Origin: Methanolobus sediminis
GTDB lineage: Archaea; Halobacteriota; Methanosarcinia; Methanosarcinales; Methanosarcinaceae
DNA length: 64,000 nt
NCBI RefSeq assembly: GCF_031312595.1
Contig: NZ_CP133592.1
Span: forward strand, 806,001 to 870,000
Reading direction: 5' to 3'
The position numbers and the translations under genes were made by a program. Every line of letters starts with the position of its first letter. Positions within the stretch are counted from its first letter, which is position 1. This document shows, piece by piece, positions 8,945 to 17,730 of this stretch. The notes beneath the pieces are model-generated. The model did no database searches. It was given only the letters and a program-made list of their open reading frames with translations, and had not been told where the DNA came from.

Positions 8945-9508
8945 ATGAAGATACTCGGAATATCAGGAAGCCCAAAAGTTGGCCAGAATAATGACACATT
9001 AATCAAAGAAATTCTAAAGATTGCAGCAGAAAGAGGTTTTGAAACTGACGCTGTATTTCTCTCAGAATCAAAAGTAGCCCCATGTACTGCATGCGGAGTT
9101 TGCGCAAAGGGGGAAAAGTGTGTAATTGACGATGACATGCAGCCAGTCTATGACAAACTTGTGGAAGCAGACGCAATTGTAGTTTCTTCCCCGGTCTACT
9201 TCGGAACCATGACTGCACAGCTTAAAGCACTCTGTGACAGAAGTGTGGTGCACAGAAGACAGGGATTCAAGCTCAGCAACAAACTTGGTGCAGCAATGGC
9301 AATCGGTGGTTCAAGAAACGGCGGTCAGGAGAAGACAATACAGACTATCCACGAGTGGATGCACATCCACGGAATGATAATTGTCGGTGATGGCGGACAC
9401 TTCGGTGGAATTCTCCAGAAACCTGCTGCAGAAGATGAAGAAGGCATGAAAACAGCAGTTGACACCATTAACAAAGTCTGTGATGTCCTTGAAATGATGA
9501 AGAAATGA
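8945..9508 (+). CDS. iron-sulfur flavoprotein (Isf-type NAD(P)H-FMN reductase family)
   Basis: This 187-residue protein starts MKILGISGSPK, the flavodoxin-like FMN fold of the NADPH-dependent FMN reductase family. It carries the compact cluster motif C47-x2-C50-x2-C53-x5-C59, the hallmark of archaeal iron-sulfur flavoproteins such as Methanosarcina thermophila Isf, which binds one [4Fe-4S] cluster plus FMN. VVSSPVYFGTMTAQLKAL and AIGGSRNGGQEKT line the flavin site. Family members take electrons from ferredoxin and can reduce O2 or H2O2. I chose the ATG at 8945 (GGTGATC just upstream) over one six codons earlier. It stands alone ahead of acs. Confidence 0.9.
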   Translation: MKILGISGSPKVGQNNDTLIKEILKIAAERGFETDAVFLSESKVAPCTACGVCAKGEKCVIDDDMQPVYDKLVEADAIVVSSPVYFGTMTAQLKALCDRSVVHRRQGFKLSNKLGAAMAIGGSRNGGQEKTIQTIHEWMHIHGMIIVGDGGHFGGILQKPAAEDEEGMKTAVDTINKVCDVLEMMKK

Positions 9509-9673
9509 AATATTTTCTTCACATATTTATTCAATCTATATTCATTTACTATTTTTCAGTCCAACTCTTTTTGGATGTTTTTACAACAGCCCACAACAAA
9601 CCATATAAACAAATTGAGACAATCTTATCTTAGAGACAAATACAGGGATTTATTTGTCCATGTGGGTGTAACC

Positions 9674-11617
9674 ATGGGAGAAAAATCAGACCAATCTCAA
9701 GAAAGCGGAGCTTTGTTTGAAGCACCAGAAGACTTTGCCTCAAATGCAAATGTCAATGATCCTGATATTTACAGAATAGCTGACGAAGACCCGGAAAAGT
9801 TCTGGGAAAAGAACGCAGAGAACATTGAGTGGTATAACAAATGGGATAAAGTTCTGGAATGGGAACCTCCACACTCAAAATGGTTTGTTGGAGGGAAACT
9901 CAATGCATGTTACAACTGTCTTGATGTGAATCTCAAAGAGCGTGCAGATAAGCATGCACTTATCTGGGAATCCGAAAGCGGTGAGATTCTCAAATATACC
10001 TACAGTGAACTGCTTGAAGAGGTATGTAAGTTTGCAAACGTGCTCAAAGACCTTGGAGTCAAAAAAGGAGATATTGTTACAATATATCTCCCAATGATAC
10101 CTCAGGTCATAATTTCCATGCTTGCATGTGCACGTATTGGAGCACCGCATAGTGTTGTTTTTGCAGCTTTTTCCGGAGAATCCCTTGCAACAAGGATTGA
10201 AAACGCTAATAGTAGAATCCTTGTGACATGTGACGGATACTCACGACGTGGAAATGTGGTCGAACAAAAGAACAAGGTAGACGATGGAATTCGCTCCAGT
10301 GAAATTGTTGACAAAGTCGTTGTTGTCAAGCATCAGGACAACGACGTTCAGATGAAAGAGGGAAGAGATCTCTGGTGGCATGATGTTATGGAAGGAGCAG
10401 ATACTTCATGTGAACCTGAAATTATGGATTCCGAGGATATGCTCTTTTTGATGTACACCAGTGGTACAACTGGAAAACCAAAAGGAATTGTCCACACTAC
10501 AGGTGGATACATGGTTGCAACCCAGACAACAAGCAAATTCATCTTTGACCTGAAGGAAGATGATATCTACTGGTGTACTGCAGATTGCGGATGGATAACA
10601 GGACACTCATATATTGTTTACGGACCACTGGCCAACGGTACTACCCTTATAACTTACGAAGGAGCGCCGGATTATCCTGACAAGGACAGGTACTGGGATA
10701 TTATTGAAAGACACAAGATTACAATACTTTACACAGCGCCAACAGCCATCAGGACATTTATGAAATGGGGACCATCATGGCCTCAGATGCATGACATATC
10801 ATCACTCAGACTTATCGGCTCTGTGGGTGAACCTATAAACCCGGGTGCATGGTTGTGGTATCATGAAAATATAGGACTTGGGAAATGTCCTGTTGTCGAT
10901 ACATGGTGGCAGACCGAGACCGGAATGATAATGATATCTCCACTTCCTGGAATCACTGCTACAAAACCAGGAAGTGCCACAATGCCATTCCCGGGAATAA
11001 AAGCAACTGTCCTGGATGAAAAAGGAAATGAAACCGCACCAGGAGAGAATGGATATCTTGCAATCCTCAATCCGTGGCCAAGTATGGTACGTACTGTGTT
11101 TGGGAATGAAGAGCGGTTCATTGAAACTTACTGGAGCAAATGGGACAATAAGACCTATTTTGCAGGTGACGGAGCAAAGAAAGACAAAGATGGTTACTTC
11201 TGGATAATTGGCCGTGTAGATGATGTTATCAAAGTTTCAGGTCATCGTATCGGAAGTGCAGAGTTTGAAAGCATCATGGTGTCACATCCTTCTGTAGCTG
11301 AAGCAGGTGTTGTGGGAAAGGAAGATGAGGTCAGGGGTGAGGTTATCTACTGTTACATAACTCTCAGAACAGGGGTTGAGGAAAGCGAAGATATAAAGAA
11401 AGAGCTCAGGAATTATGTTGAAAGGAATATTGGTCCCTTTGCACGTCCAAAACAAATAATCTTTGCTGAGGACCTGCCAAAAACAAGAAGTGGTAAGATC
11501 ATGAGAAGAGTGCTTAAAGCAATTGCAAACGAAAAAGACCCAGGGGACCTTACAACACTGCAGGATCCTGATGTTGTTCAGGCACTGAAAGAAAAAACAA
11601 AGTTGCTTGAAGATTAA
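9674..11617 (+). CDS. acs: acetyl-CoA synthetase, AMP-forming
   Basis: This 647-residue enzyme activates acetate with ATP and CoA to acetyl-CoA, AMP and PPi in the cytoplasm. Core motifs of the ANL superfamily are present: YTSGTTGKPKGIVHTTGGY (P-loop, near residue 260), CTADCGWITGHSY, DTWWQTETG, VSGHRIGSAEFES and TRSGKIMRRVLKAI with the catalytic lysine that is acetylated in regulated homologues. Length matches bacterial and archaeal Acs. I prefer the ATG at 9674, with GGTG upstream, because the 33 codons before it are not conserved in character. The acd unit converges from the right. Confidence 0.95.
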   Translation: MGEKSDQSQESGALFEAPEDFASNANVNDPDIYRIADEDPEKFWEKNAENIEWYNKWDKVLEWEPPHSKWFVGGKLNACYNCLDVNLKERADKHALIWESESGEILKYTYSELLEEVCKFANVLKDLGVKKGDIVTIYLPMIPQVIISMLACARIGAPHSVVFAAFSGESLATRIENANSRILVTCDGYSRRGNVVEQKNKVDDGIRSSEIVDKVVVVKHQDNDVQMKEGRDLWWHDVMEGADTSCEPEIMDSEDMLFLMYTSGTTGKPKGIVHTTGGYMVATQTTSKFIFDLKEDDIYWCTADCGWITGHSYIVYGPLANGTTLITYEGAPDYPDKDRYWDIIERHKITILYTAPTAIRTFMKWGPSWPQMHDISSLRLIGSVGEPINPGAWLWYHENIGLGKCPVVDTWWQTETGMIMISPLPGITATKPGSATMPFPGIKATVLDEKGNETAPGENGYLAILNPWPSMVRTVFGNEERFIETYWSKWDNKTYFAGDGAKKDKDGYFWIIGRVDDVIKVSGHRIGSAEFESIMVSHPSVAEAGVVGKEDEVRGEVIYCYITLRTGVEESEDIKKELRNYVERNIGPFARPKQIIFAEDLPKTRSGKIMRRVLKAIANEKDPGDLTTLQDPDVVQALKEKTKLLED

Positions 11618-11673
11618 ATTGCAAAATTAACTATTAGAATTCAAAATTAATATTCAGAATAAATAGTAATGAT

Positions 11674-11696
11674 AAAAGGAGAACAAATCTCCTTTA
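11674..11696. terminator. bidirectional stem-loop between acs and acd unit
   Basis: AAAGGAGA and TCTCCTTT pair perfectly around a five-base loop, with A- and T-rich flanks on both sides. It lies 57 bp after acs and overlaps the stop of the convergent DRTGG gene, so it could end both transcripts. Confidence 0.5.
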
Positions 11697-12773
11697 TTCA
11701 TTTAATTCAATGCCTGTGCTTGCTGCAATAGCATGAATATCAAGATGATTTTTCAGAAGGTCAACTACCCTGTCAAGCTTTACCTGTTGTTTAATATGAG
11801 CATGACCAATCAGGTTTTCCATTCTCTCAATGGTGTTCATGGTATCACCACGTACAAGAATTACAGGAATTCCGGCTTCCTCTGCACTTGCAAGAACAGC
11901 ACCGCTTGGACGCATATTTCCAGTAAGAATCAAACATTTAACTCTTGAATCGATTGCAGCCATCTGTATATCTGCCCTGTCACCGCCGGTGATAACAACA
12001 CTGTTTGGCTGGCGTCTGAAGTATTTGATCGCAGAGCCTACTTCCATTGCTCCTACAAGATAGTTCTCAACAAGCTGGTCCAGTTTATCAGGAGCTACAA
12101 GAACCTCGGCATGCAGATCCTCCACAATCTCTGAAATGAATGCCGAGCGCAAGGTGTGGTCTTCATAGATAACTCCAAACACCTTTATGCCCTTACGCTC
12201 AAGGAAAGGAACAACTATCTCAGTAACCCTGTCTTCCATGTTTTCCGGAACCTCATTGAGTACTACACCTGTAAGAGTTGCTTTATCTCCAACAATACGC
12301 AGGTCAGAAAGTATCCTGTCAACTGCAGAGATAGAATCAAAGCGTGTGACAAGCAACATTGGGATTCCAAGTTTAGATGCTACTTCCGGGTCGGAAAGAC
12401 CGTACATTGAACCGCCACCGATACAACCTGTACCTTCCACGAATACGACATCTTTATCCTTTGAGATAACAGAATATGCATCTGAAAGCCTTTTGTCAAG
12501 GTCTTTCTCAACACCTTTGAGTGCATCGTCTATGAGACTGTCTGTAAGATGGATAGGAGTAACATATTTTGCAGGGTCCTCAATTCCCAGAAGTCTCTTG
12601 ATACCTTCGGAATCTTCATCCGTAAGTGAACCGTCCACATCGATCAGGAGATTTCCAACCGGTTTCATGTAACCGATCTTCAGACCACTTTCCTGGAATA
12701 TTTTCCCCAGACCCATACATATAGAGCTCTTACCCGAGTACTCTTCTGATGAACTAACCAATATTGAAGCCAT
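11694..12773 (-). CDS. P-loop (CobB/BioD-like) plus DRTGG-domain protein
   Basis: The protein (359 residues from the preferred ATG) starts MASILVSSSEEYSGKSSICMGL, a modified P-loop of the dethiobiotin-synthetase/CobQ class, with DVVFVEGTGC further on. A middle domain of about residues 205-320 is a DRTGG domain, as in the N-terminal half of some phosphotransacetylases, with VVITGGDRADIQMAA as its core. The catalytic phosphotransacetylase domain itself is absent. It follows the ADP-forming acetate-CoA ligase gene by 13 bp, so a regulatory or cofactor role in acetyl-CoA conversion is likely but unproven. The ATG at 12773 has GGAG nine bases upstream; an upstream ATG overlaps the acd stop. Confidence 0.85.
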   Translation of the reverse strand: MASILVSSSEEYSGKSSICMGLGKIFQESGLKIGYMKPVGNLLIDVDGSLTDEDSEGIKRLLGIEDPAKYVTPIHLTDSLIDDALKGVEKDLDKRLSDAYSVISKDKDVVFVEGTGCIGGGSMYGLSDPEVASKLGIPMLLVTRFDSISAVDRILSDLRIVGDKATLTGVVLNEVPENMEDRVTEIVVPFLERKGIKVFGVIYEDHTLRSAFISEIVEDLHAEVLVAPDKLDQLVENYLVGAMEVGSAIKYFRRQPNSVVITGGDRADIQMAAIDSRVKCLILTGNMRPSGAVLASAEEAGIPVILVRGDTMNTIERMENLIGHAHIKQQVKLDRVVDLLKNHLDIHAIAASTGIELNE

Positions 12774-12786
12774 AATTACCATCTCC

Positions 12787-14886
12787 TTACTCATTCAGAT
12801 TCAGTGTGAACCTGATATCCATTGCAACACATCCCTGACCTTCAGGCATTACCATTAAAGGATTAATTTCAAATTCTAATATTTCCGGAAAATCCGTAAC
12901 TAACTGTGACACTTTCAGAAGTGTCCGGACTATTGAATCGATATCCGATGCCGCCTCACCTCTTACACCTGCGATTAACGGATATGTCTTAATTGACGAC
13001 ACCATGTGCTTCGCCTCCGCTTCTGCGATAGGAGCAACTGCAAACGAAACGTCTTTCAGGAACTCTACGTAAGTTCCTCCAAGTCCGAACATCAACAGTG
13101 GACCAAATTGTGGGTCCCTGTCCATTCCAATGATGACCTCTTTTCCTCCACTTATCATCTTCTGGAGCTGGACACCTGTGATTGCGGCATCAGGCATGTA
13201 GTGTCTTACATCTGACATCATGGAATTGTAAGCACGCTCCACGTCATCCGCATGCTTGAGATTTAAGCGGATACCTCCCACATCACTCTTATGTGAAATG
13301 TCGGGTGACAGAATCTTCATGACAATGGGATAGCCCATGTCTTCTGCTGCTTTGACCGCATCGGGAAGGTTTTTTGCTATCCTTGCATCAACAACCGGAA
13401 TATCATACGCTTTCAGTATATCCATAGATTCAAGGCCATGCATCCTTCTTTTATTTTTAGAAGCAGAATCTATAAAAGATTGAGCATACTCTTTGTCCGC
13501 TTTGATCTCAGCGGGAGCGCCACGTTTGTGATTCCTTATGGTGTAATAGTTACAGAGAGCATTCATACTTGCAACTGCTCTTTCTGAAGAGGAGTAATTG
13601 GGAATTCCATATTTGTTGAGGATTTCCTCACCTGCCGCAATCCTGCTTCCACCTGCAAAGTTACAGAGTATCGGTTTTTTAGAATCCTTAATCTTTGCTG
13701 CAACCTTTTCAGCAATTCCCGGAACATCTGTCATTGACTGGGGAGATACGAGAACTATGATTCCGTTTACGTTAATATCATCCAGAACTACATCAAGAGC
13801 ATGTTCGTAAAGGTCTGCACCTGCATCTCCTAAAACGTCAACCGGGTCGTAGAAATTAGCAGCAGGTGGCAATTTTTCCCTCAATCTTTCAACGGTCTTC
13901 TCTTCAAATGAAGCTATTGACAAGCCTGAATTATAACAGGCATCTGCTGTCAGGATACCAAGACCGCCTGCATTGGTGATTATGGCAATATTCCTGCCTT
14001 CCGGCAGAGGACAGACCGAGAAAGCACGGCTGTAATCGAGCATTTCCTCAAGAGAATCTGCACGCAGAACACCACCCTGCTTGAAAGCTGCGTTATAGGC
14101 GGCGTCCGAACCTGCCAGTGTACCGGTATGTGATGACACGGCTTTAGATCCGACTGAGGTTCTTCCTGATTTTACAATAACAACTGGTTTTGAACGCGAT
14201 ACCCGCTCTGCAATCTTAATGAATTCAGGACCGTCTTTTACACCTTCAAGATAAGCTGCAATAACTGCCGTTGACGGATCTTGTTCAAACAATTGTAAAA
14301 AATCATTTTCCGCAAGTACTGCTTTGTTTCCAAGGCTTATGAATTTGGAGAAACCAACTCCGATCCTTTCAGCCCAGTCCAGGGTCACGGTACATATCGC
14401 ACCTGACTGGGACATCATGGCTATGTTTCCCTCATATGCCATATTAGCAGCAAAAGATGCGTTAAGTCCTGAAGCAGTATCAATTATACCCAGACAATTC
14501 GGACCTATCAGTTTTATTCCATATTTTTCACATAATGCTATACATTCGCGTTCAAGACGTGCACCTTCTATACCGGCTTCCTTAAAACCGGCAGATATGA
14601 CAATGACATTTCCAACGCCGGCCCTGCCGCATTCATCAATGGAACCGGGAACAAACTTTGCCGGAACCACGATTATTGCAAGGTCGACCTTTGTTTCAGG
14701 TGGGACTTCCAGTATGTTATGATAACACGGAAGTCCTAATATTTCATCAACATTCGGATTAATAGGTATGATAGTGAGCTCACTGTTCTGCATCAGATTT
14801 TCAAGTACAGCTCGCCCTACCTTTCCTTCTGTTCTGGATGCACCGATAACGGCTACAGAATCAGGATTGAACATTTTCTCGAGCAT
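12787..14886 (-). CDS. acd: acetate-CoA ligase (ADP-forming), fused alpha-beta subunits
   Basis: This 699-residue enzyme converts acetyl-CoA (or another acyl-CoA), ADP and Pi to the acid, ATP and CoA. Domains run in order: CoA-binding Rossmann (residues 1-130, NPDSVAVIGASRTEGKVG), flavodoxin-like ligase domains (about 140-450) with the phospho-His segment VSSHTGTLAGSDAAYNAAF near 254, and an ATP-grasp domain (about 480-699) with ISPDISHKSDVGGIRL holding the second conserved His. Fused forms occur in many archaea, while hyperthermophiles often split the subunits. It is the first gene of a two-gene unit with the DRTGG protein. The ATG lacks a strong ribosome site but the N-terminus aligns well with the family. 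Confidence 0.92.
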   Translation of the reverse strand: MLEKMFNPDSVAVIGASRTEGKVGRAVLENLMQNSELTIIPINPNVDEILGLPCYHNILEVPPETKVDLAIIVVPAKFVPGSIDECGRAGVGNVIVISAGFKEAGIEGARLERECIALCEKYGIKLIGPNCLGIIDTASGLNASFAANMAYEGNIAMMSQSGAICTVTLDWAERIGVGFSKFISLGNKAVLAENDFLQLFEQDPSTAVIAAYLEGVKDGPEFIKIAERVSRSKPVVIVKSGRTSVGSKAVSSHTGTLAGSDAAYNAAFKQGGVLRADSLEEMLDYSRAFSVCPLPEGRNIAIITNAGGLGILTADACYNSGLSIASFEEKTVERLREKLPPAANFYDPVDVLGDAGADLYEHALDVVLDDINVNGIIVLVSPQSMTDVPGIAEKVAAKIKDSKKPILCNFAGGSRIAAGEEILNKYGIPNYSSSERAVASMNALCNYYTIRNHKRGAPAEIKADKEYAQSFIDSASKNKRRMHGLESMDILKAYDIPVVDARIAKNLPDAVKAAEDMGYPIVMKILSPDISHKSDVGGIRLNLKHADDVERAYNSMMSDVRHYMPDAAITGVQLQKMISGGKEVIIGMDRDPQFGPLLMFGLGGTYVEFLKDVSFAVAPIAEAEAKHMVSSIKTYPLIAGVRGEAASDIDSIVRTLLKVSQLVTDFPEILEFEINPLMVMPEGQGCVAMDIRFTLNLNE

Positions 14887-15032
14887 GATTTCTCCCTGAG
14901 ATTATTCCCTTTTTATTAATACTGTTCAATGATAGATAAAATTAAGGGAAAAAGTAAAAAGAAAAGAAATTCCCTCAACTCAAAGAGAATTCCTCTAATG
15001 TTACTGATTTATTTATGATACAAACTACATAA

Positions 15033-17532
15033 TCATTTTTTCAGACGTCTGTACCTCTTCCCGTCAGGATTGCTGATCTGGAGATACAATTGCTCATAGT
15101 GTCCTCTGTATTTATATCCTACAAATCCTATCGCACCGATCATACCTACAAGCAATAGTAGCAGAATTCCCTTGTTACTTTTCTTATCCTGGGGCACCTC
15201 TGTTCCAACAGGAACTATCTCATCACCAATAGACATAGCAGATTGGTTTTCAGCAGAGCTGCTCTCTATCAGAGTTGTGACTCCTGGAACAAGAATCGCA
15301 AATGGTGAAAAGCCCGGAGTTTCGGCTGAATAATACAGATAATCTTCATCTTCACTTTCAAAGGTGGTTTCCAGAAGAGTCCACTCTCCACCAGAGTAAC
15401 GGGAAAGTACTATTGAATCCTGTTCAACATCATTGAAATATACCCATGATTTTTCAACTTTGAACCTGATAATCACGTCAGAGATCACATCTGATGAGAA
15501 CTTTGAATCGCCTACCCAGATGTTAAGGTTCTTGTAAACTGTCCCTGGTGCCTTACTGTCAACAAGAGTGGAAGTTCCCTTTAATATTTCAACCATTGCT
15601 TTGATCTGACCTGCATTGAGCTTTGATGTAAAGCTAATTGAAGTTATGCTGTTCTCATCCTCGTTGAATGAGAATACTGTTTCAGTATCCCTCATTACAG
15701 ACCTCAGAACATAGTCTTTGAGTTCAATATTCTCATATGGCTCTCCGGTATTCTGAGAACCTCCACCACCACTGCTTGAGCTGGACGTTGTACTAGAAGA
15801 AGAGGATGAAGATGAGGTTTCAGTAACAGTTATGGAAACTGTCTCATAGTCTTCCTGAGAGCTATCACTTACATAAAAACTAACCGAATAATCACCGATA
15901 TCCTCACTGGATGGCGTCCATTCAAAGACACCTGTTGACTCATCGAATGATGCGGTTGAAGGTAGATCCAATGCTTTATAGGAGAATGTTTCACCTTCGT
16001 CATCATCAGAAACCGAAAGAGAGAAATCCAATGTATTATTTACCGCTACCTCCTGAGCACTGATAGAGTTGAGCTTGGGAGGCATGTTAGAATCTGTGAC
16101 AGTGATTGTTGCCATTGTACTGTTTTTCAGATTTCCATCTGATACAGTATATTGCACATCGTATACATCTGCATCATTGTAATCCGGCGTACATATGAAA
16201 GTGTTACCTCGCACAATACCAAGGCTGCTATCTGTTGAATATGTAAGAGTGTCTCCGTCAGGATCGGTAGCACTCAAATTAACGTAAAGAAGACCATTTT
16301 CACTAACGGTATAATCATCAACAGCATCTATTACAGGAGCACGGTTCACATCATTGACCACGATGTCAACTACCTGATATGTGGCATACCTATCCTTAGT
16401 GTTGGTTTCTGAAACTTTGAACTCCACTTTATAGATACCAGATAGATCATAATTGGGAAGCCATGTAAATGTAACTGGAGGAACACTGCCAGTTAAATAT
16501 GAACCTGATGGAGAAGATGAAAGTACAATATCAATCTTATCATTATCATTATCGTATGCCGTGATATCAAAAGACAACTCTGAATTTTCATCAATTGATT
16601 GGGAATCTACCATATTGAACTCAGGAGGAGAATTTGAATCACCAATAACAATCTGTGGATATTTTGTATCTGAAAGGAAACCATCACTTACGCTAAAGGT
16701 CAGAACACGACTACTTGTAGTAGGATTCGGCCATTGGAACAATCCTATTTCCGAATCAAAAGATGCACCTGTTGGCAAACTACTCACCATTGTGTAAGTA
16801 AGCTCATCACCATCAGCATCAAAAGCGTCTAGTTGAATTGTAACAGGTGTAGTTTCATTAACTGAAACATCACTAATGGAAAATAGAATAGGGTCACGGT
16901 TCACATTTGAAACTGTTATTAAAGCAGTCTGACTCACTGAGGAAGAACCGTCAGTTACACTGAAAATAATATCATGTTCACCCTGGTCATCATAGTCAGG
17001 TGTCCAGGTGAAAATATTGCCTTCAAGGGTTCCGAATGAGACATCCTTTGAAAAAGCAAGTATATCTGAGTCCTCATCTGTTGCCGCAAGTGTTAATTGG
17101 ATCTCTTCGCCCTCATTTTTGGAAGAATCAGCAATAGCGGAAAAAATCGGTGCACGGTTTGTGTTTTTCACTGTAATAGTGATATACTCAGAATCGAGGT
17201 GTGAACCATCAGAGACCACAAACTGAACCAGATAATCACCAGCCTGTTCATAAGTAGGGGGTCCATTCAAAAAGACCAGAAGAAGCATCAAGAGTTGCAC
17301 CAGCAATAGAATCAATATCCGGACAGGAAAACGTAAGAGTATCGTTCTCGGGGTCATCCGCAGATAATGTGAAAGTCAGCAAACTGTTCTCATTGACCGA
17401 GCGGTCACCTATCACATCAAGAATTGGAGTATCTGTTACAGCTGCGATTGCTGTCGTTTGTAATAAGATGAAAAGTGTGAGAATAAGCAGAAATTTTATA
17501 AATAACCGCTGAATGAGTAAATTACGATCCAT
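15033..17532 (-). pseudogene. surface protein with cadherin-like repeats and PGF-pre-PGF domain, frameshifted
   Basis: A signal peptide (MDRNLLIQRLFIKFLLILTL) and the first repeat are read in one frame from 17532. The frame then shifts at a five-base C run (G on the plus strand, 17257-17261), after which the rest continues in the next frame. Removing one C would restore TGG-ACC-CCT-ACT and an 832-residue protein. It has six cadherin/He_PIG-like repeats (NEN-type starts, DPDGD and DEDSD calcium-type loops), a serine-rich linker, a PGF-pre-PGF domain ending ETPGFSPFAI, a membrane segment, and a basic tail NPDGKRYRRLKK. GGAGGGG precedes the ATG. It may be a real null allele, a phase-variable gene or a sequencing error. 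Its C-terminal third is paralogous to the next gene. Confidence 0.8.
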
Positions 17533-17730
17533 TTTTCCCCTCCAACTAAATGAGAAGGTATGTTCTGTTTGCTATCAAACCCCTCTATAGTCTACTCTAT
17601 TTTATCTCGTATTGAGATAAAGCTATTTGAATATAATAATCCACATATATTTTCAGATTGGTGTTTAATAGTTACATGAAGAAAAATAGGACAGCAGGAA
17701 TAAAACCATCTGCTGTCAAATACATGTTAT

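Noticed and set aside
9575-9673. N-terminal extension of acetyl-CoA synthetase
   Set aside because: The 33 extra codons lack family resemblance, and the ATG at 9674 has a ribosome-binding site and gives the usual length.
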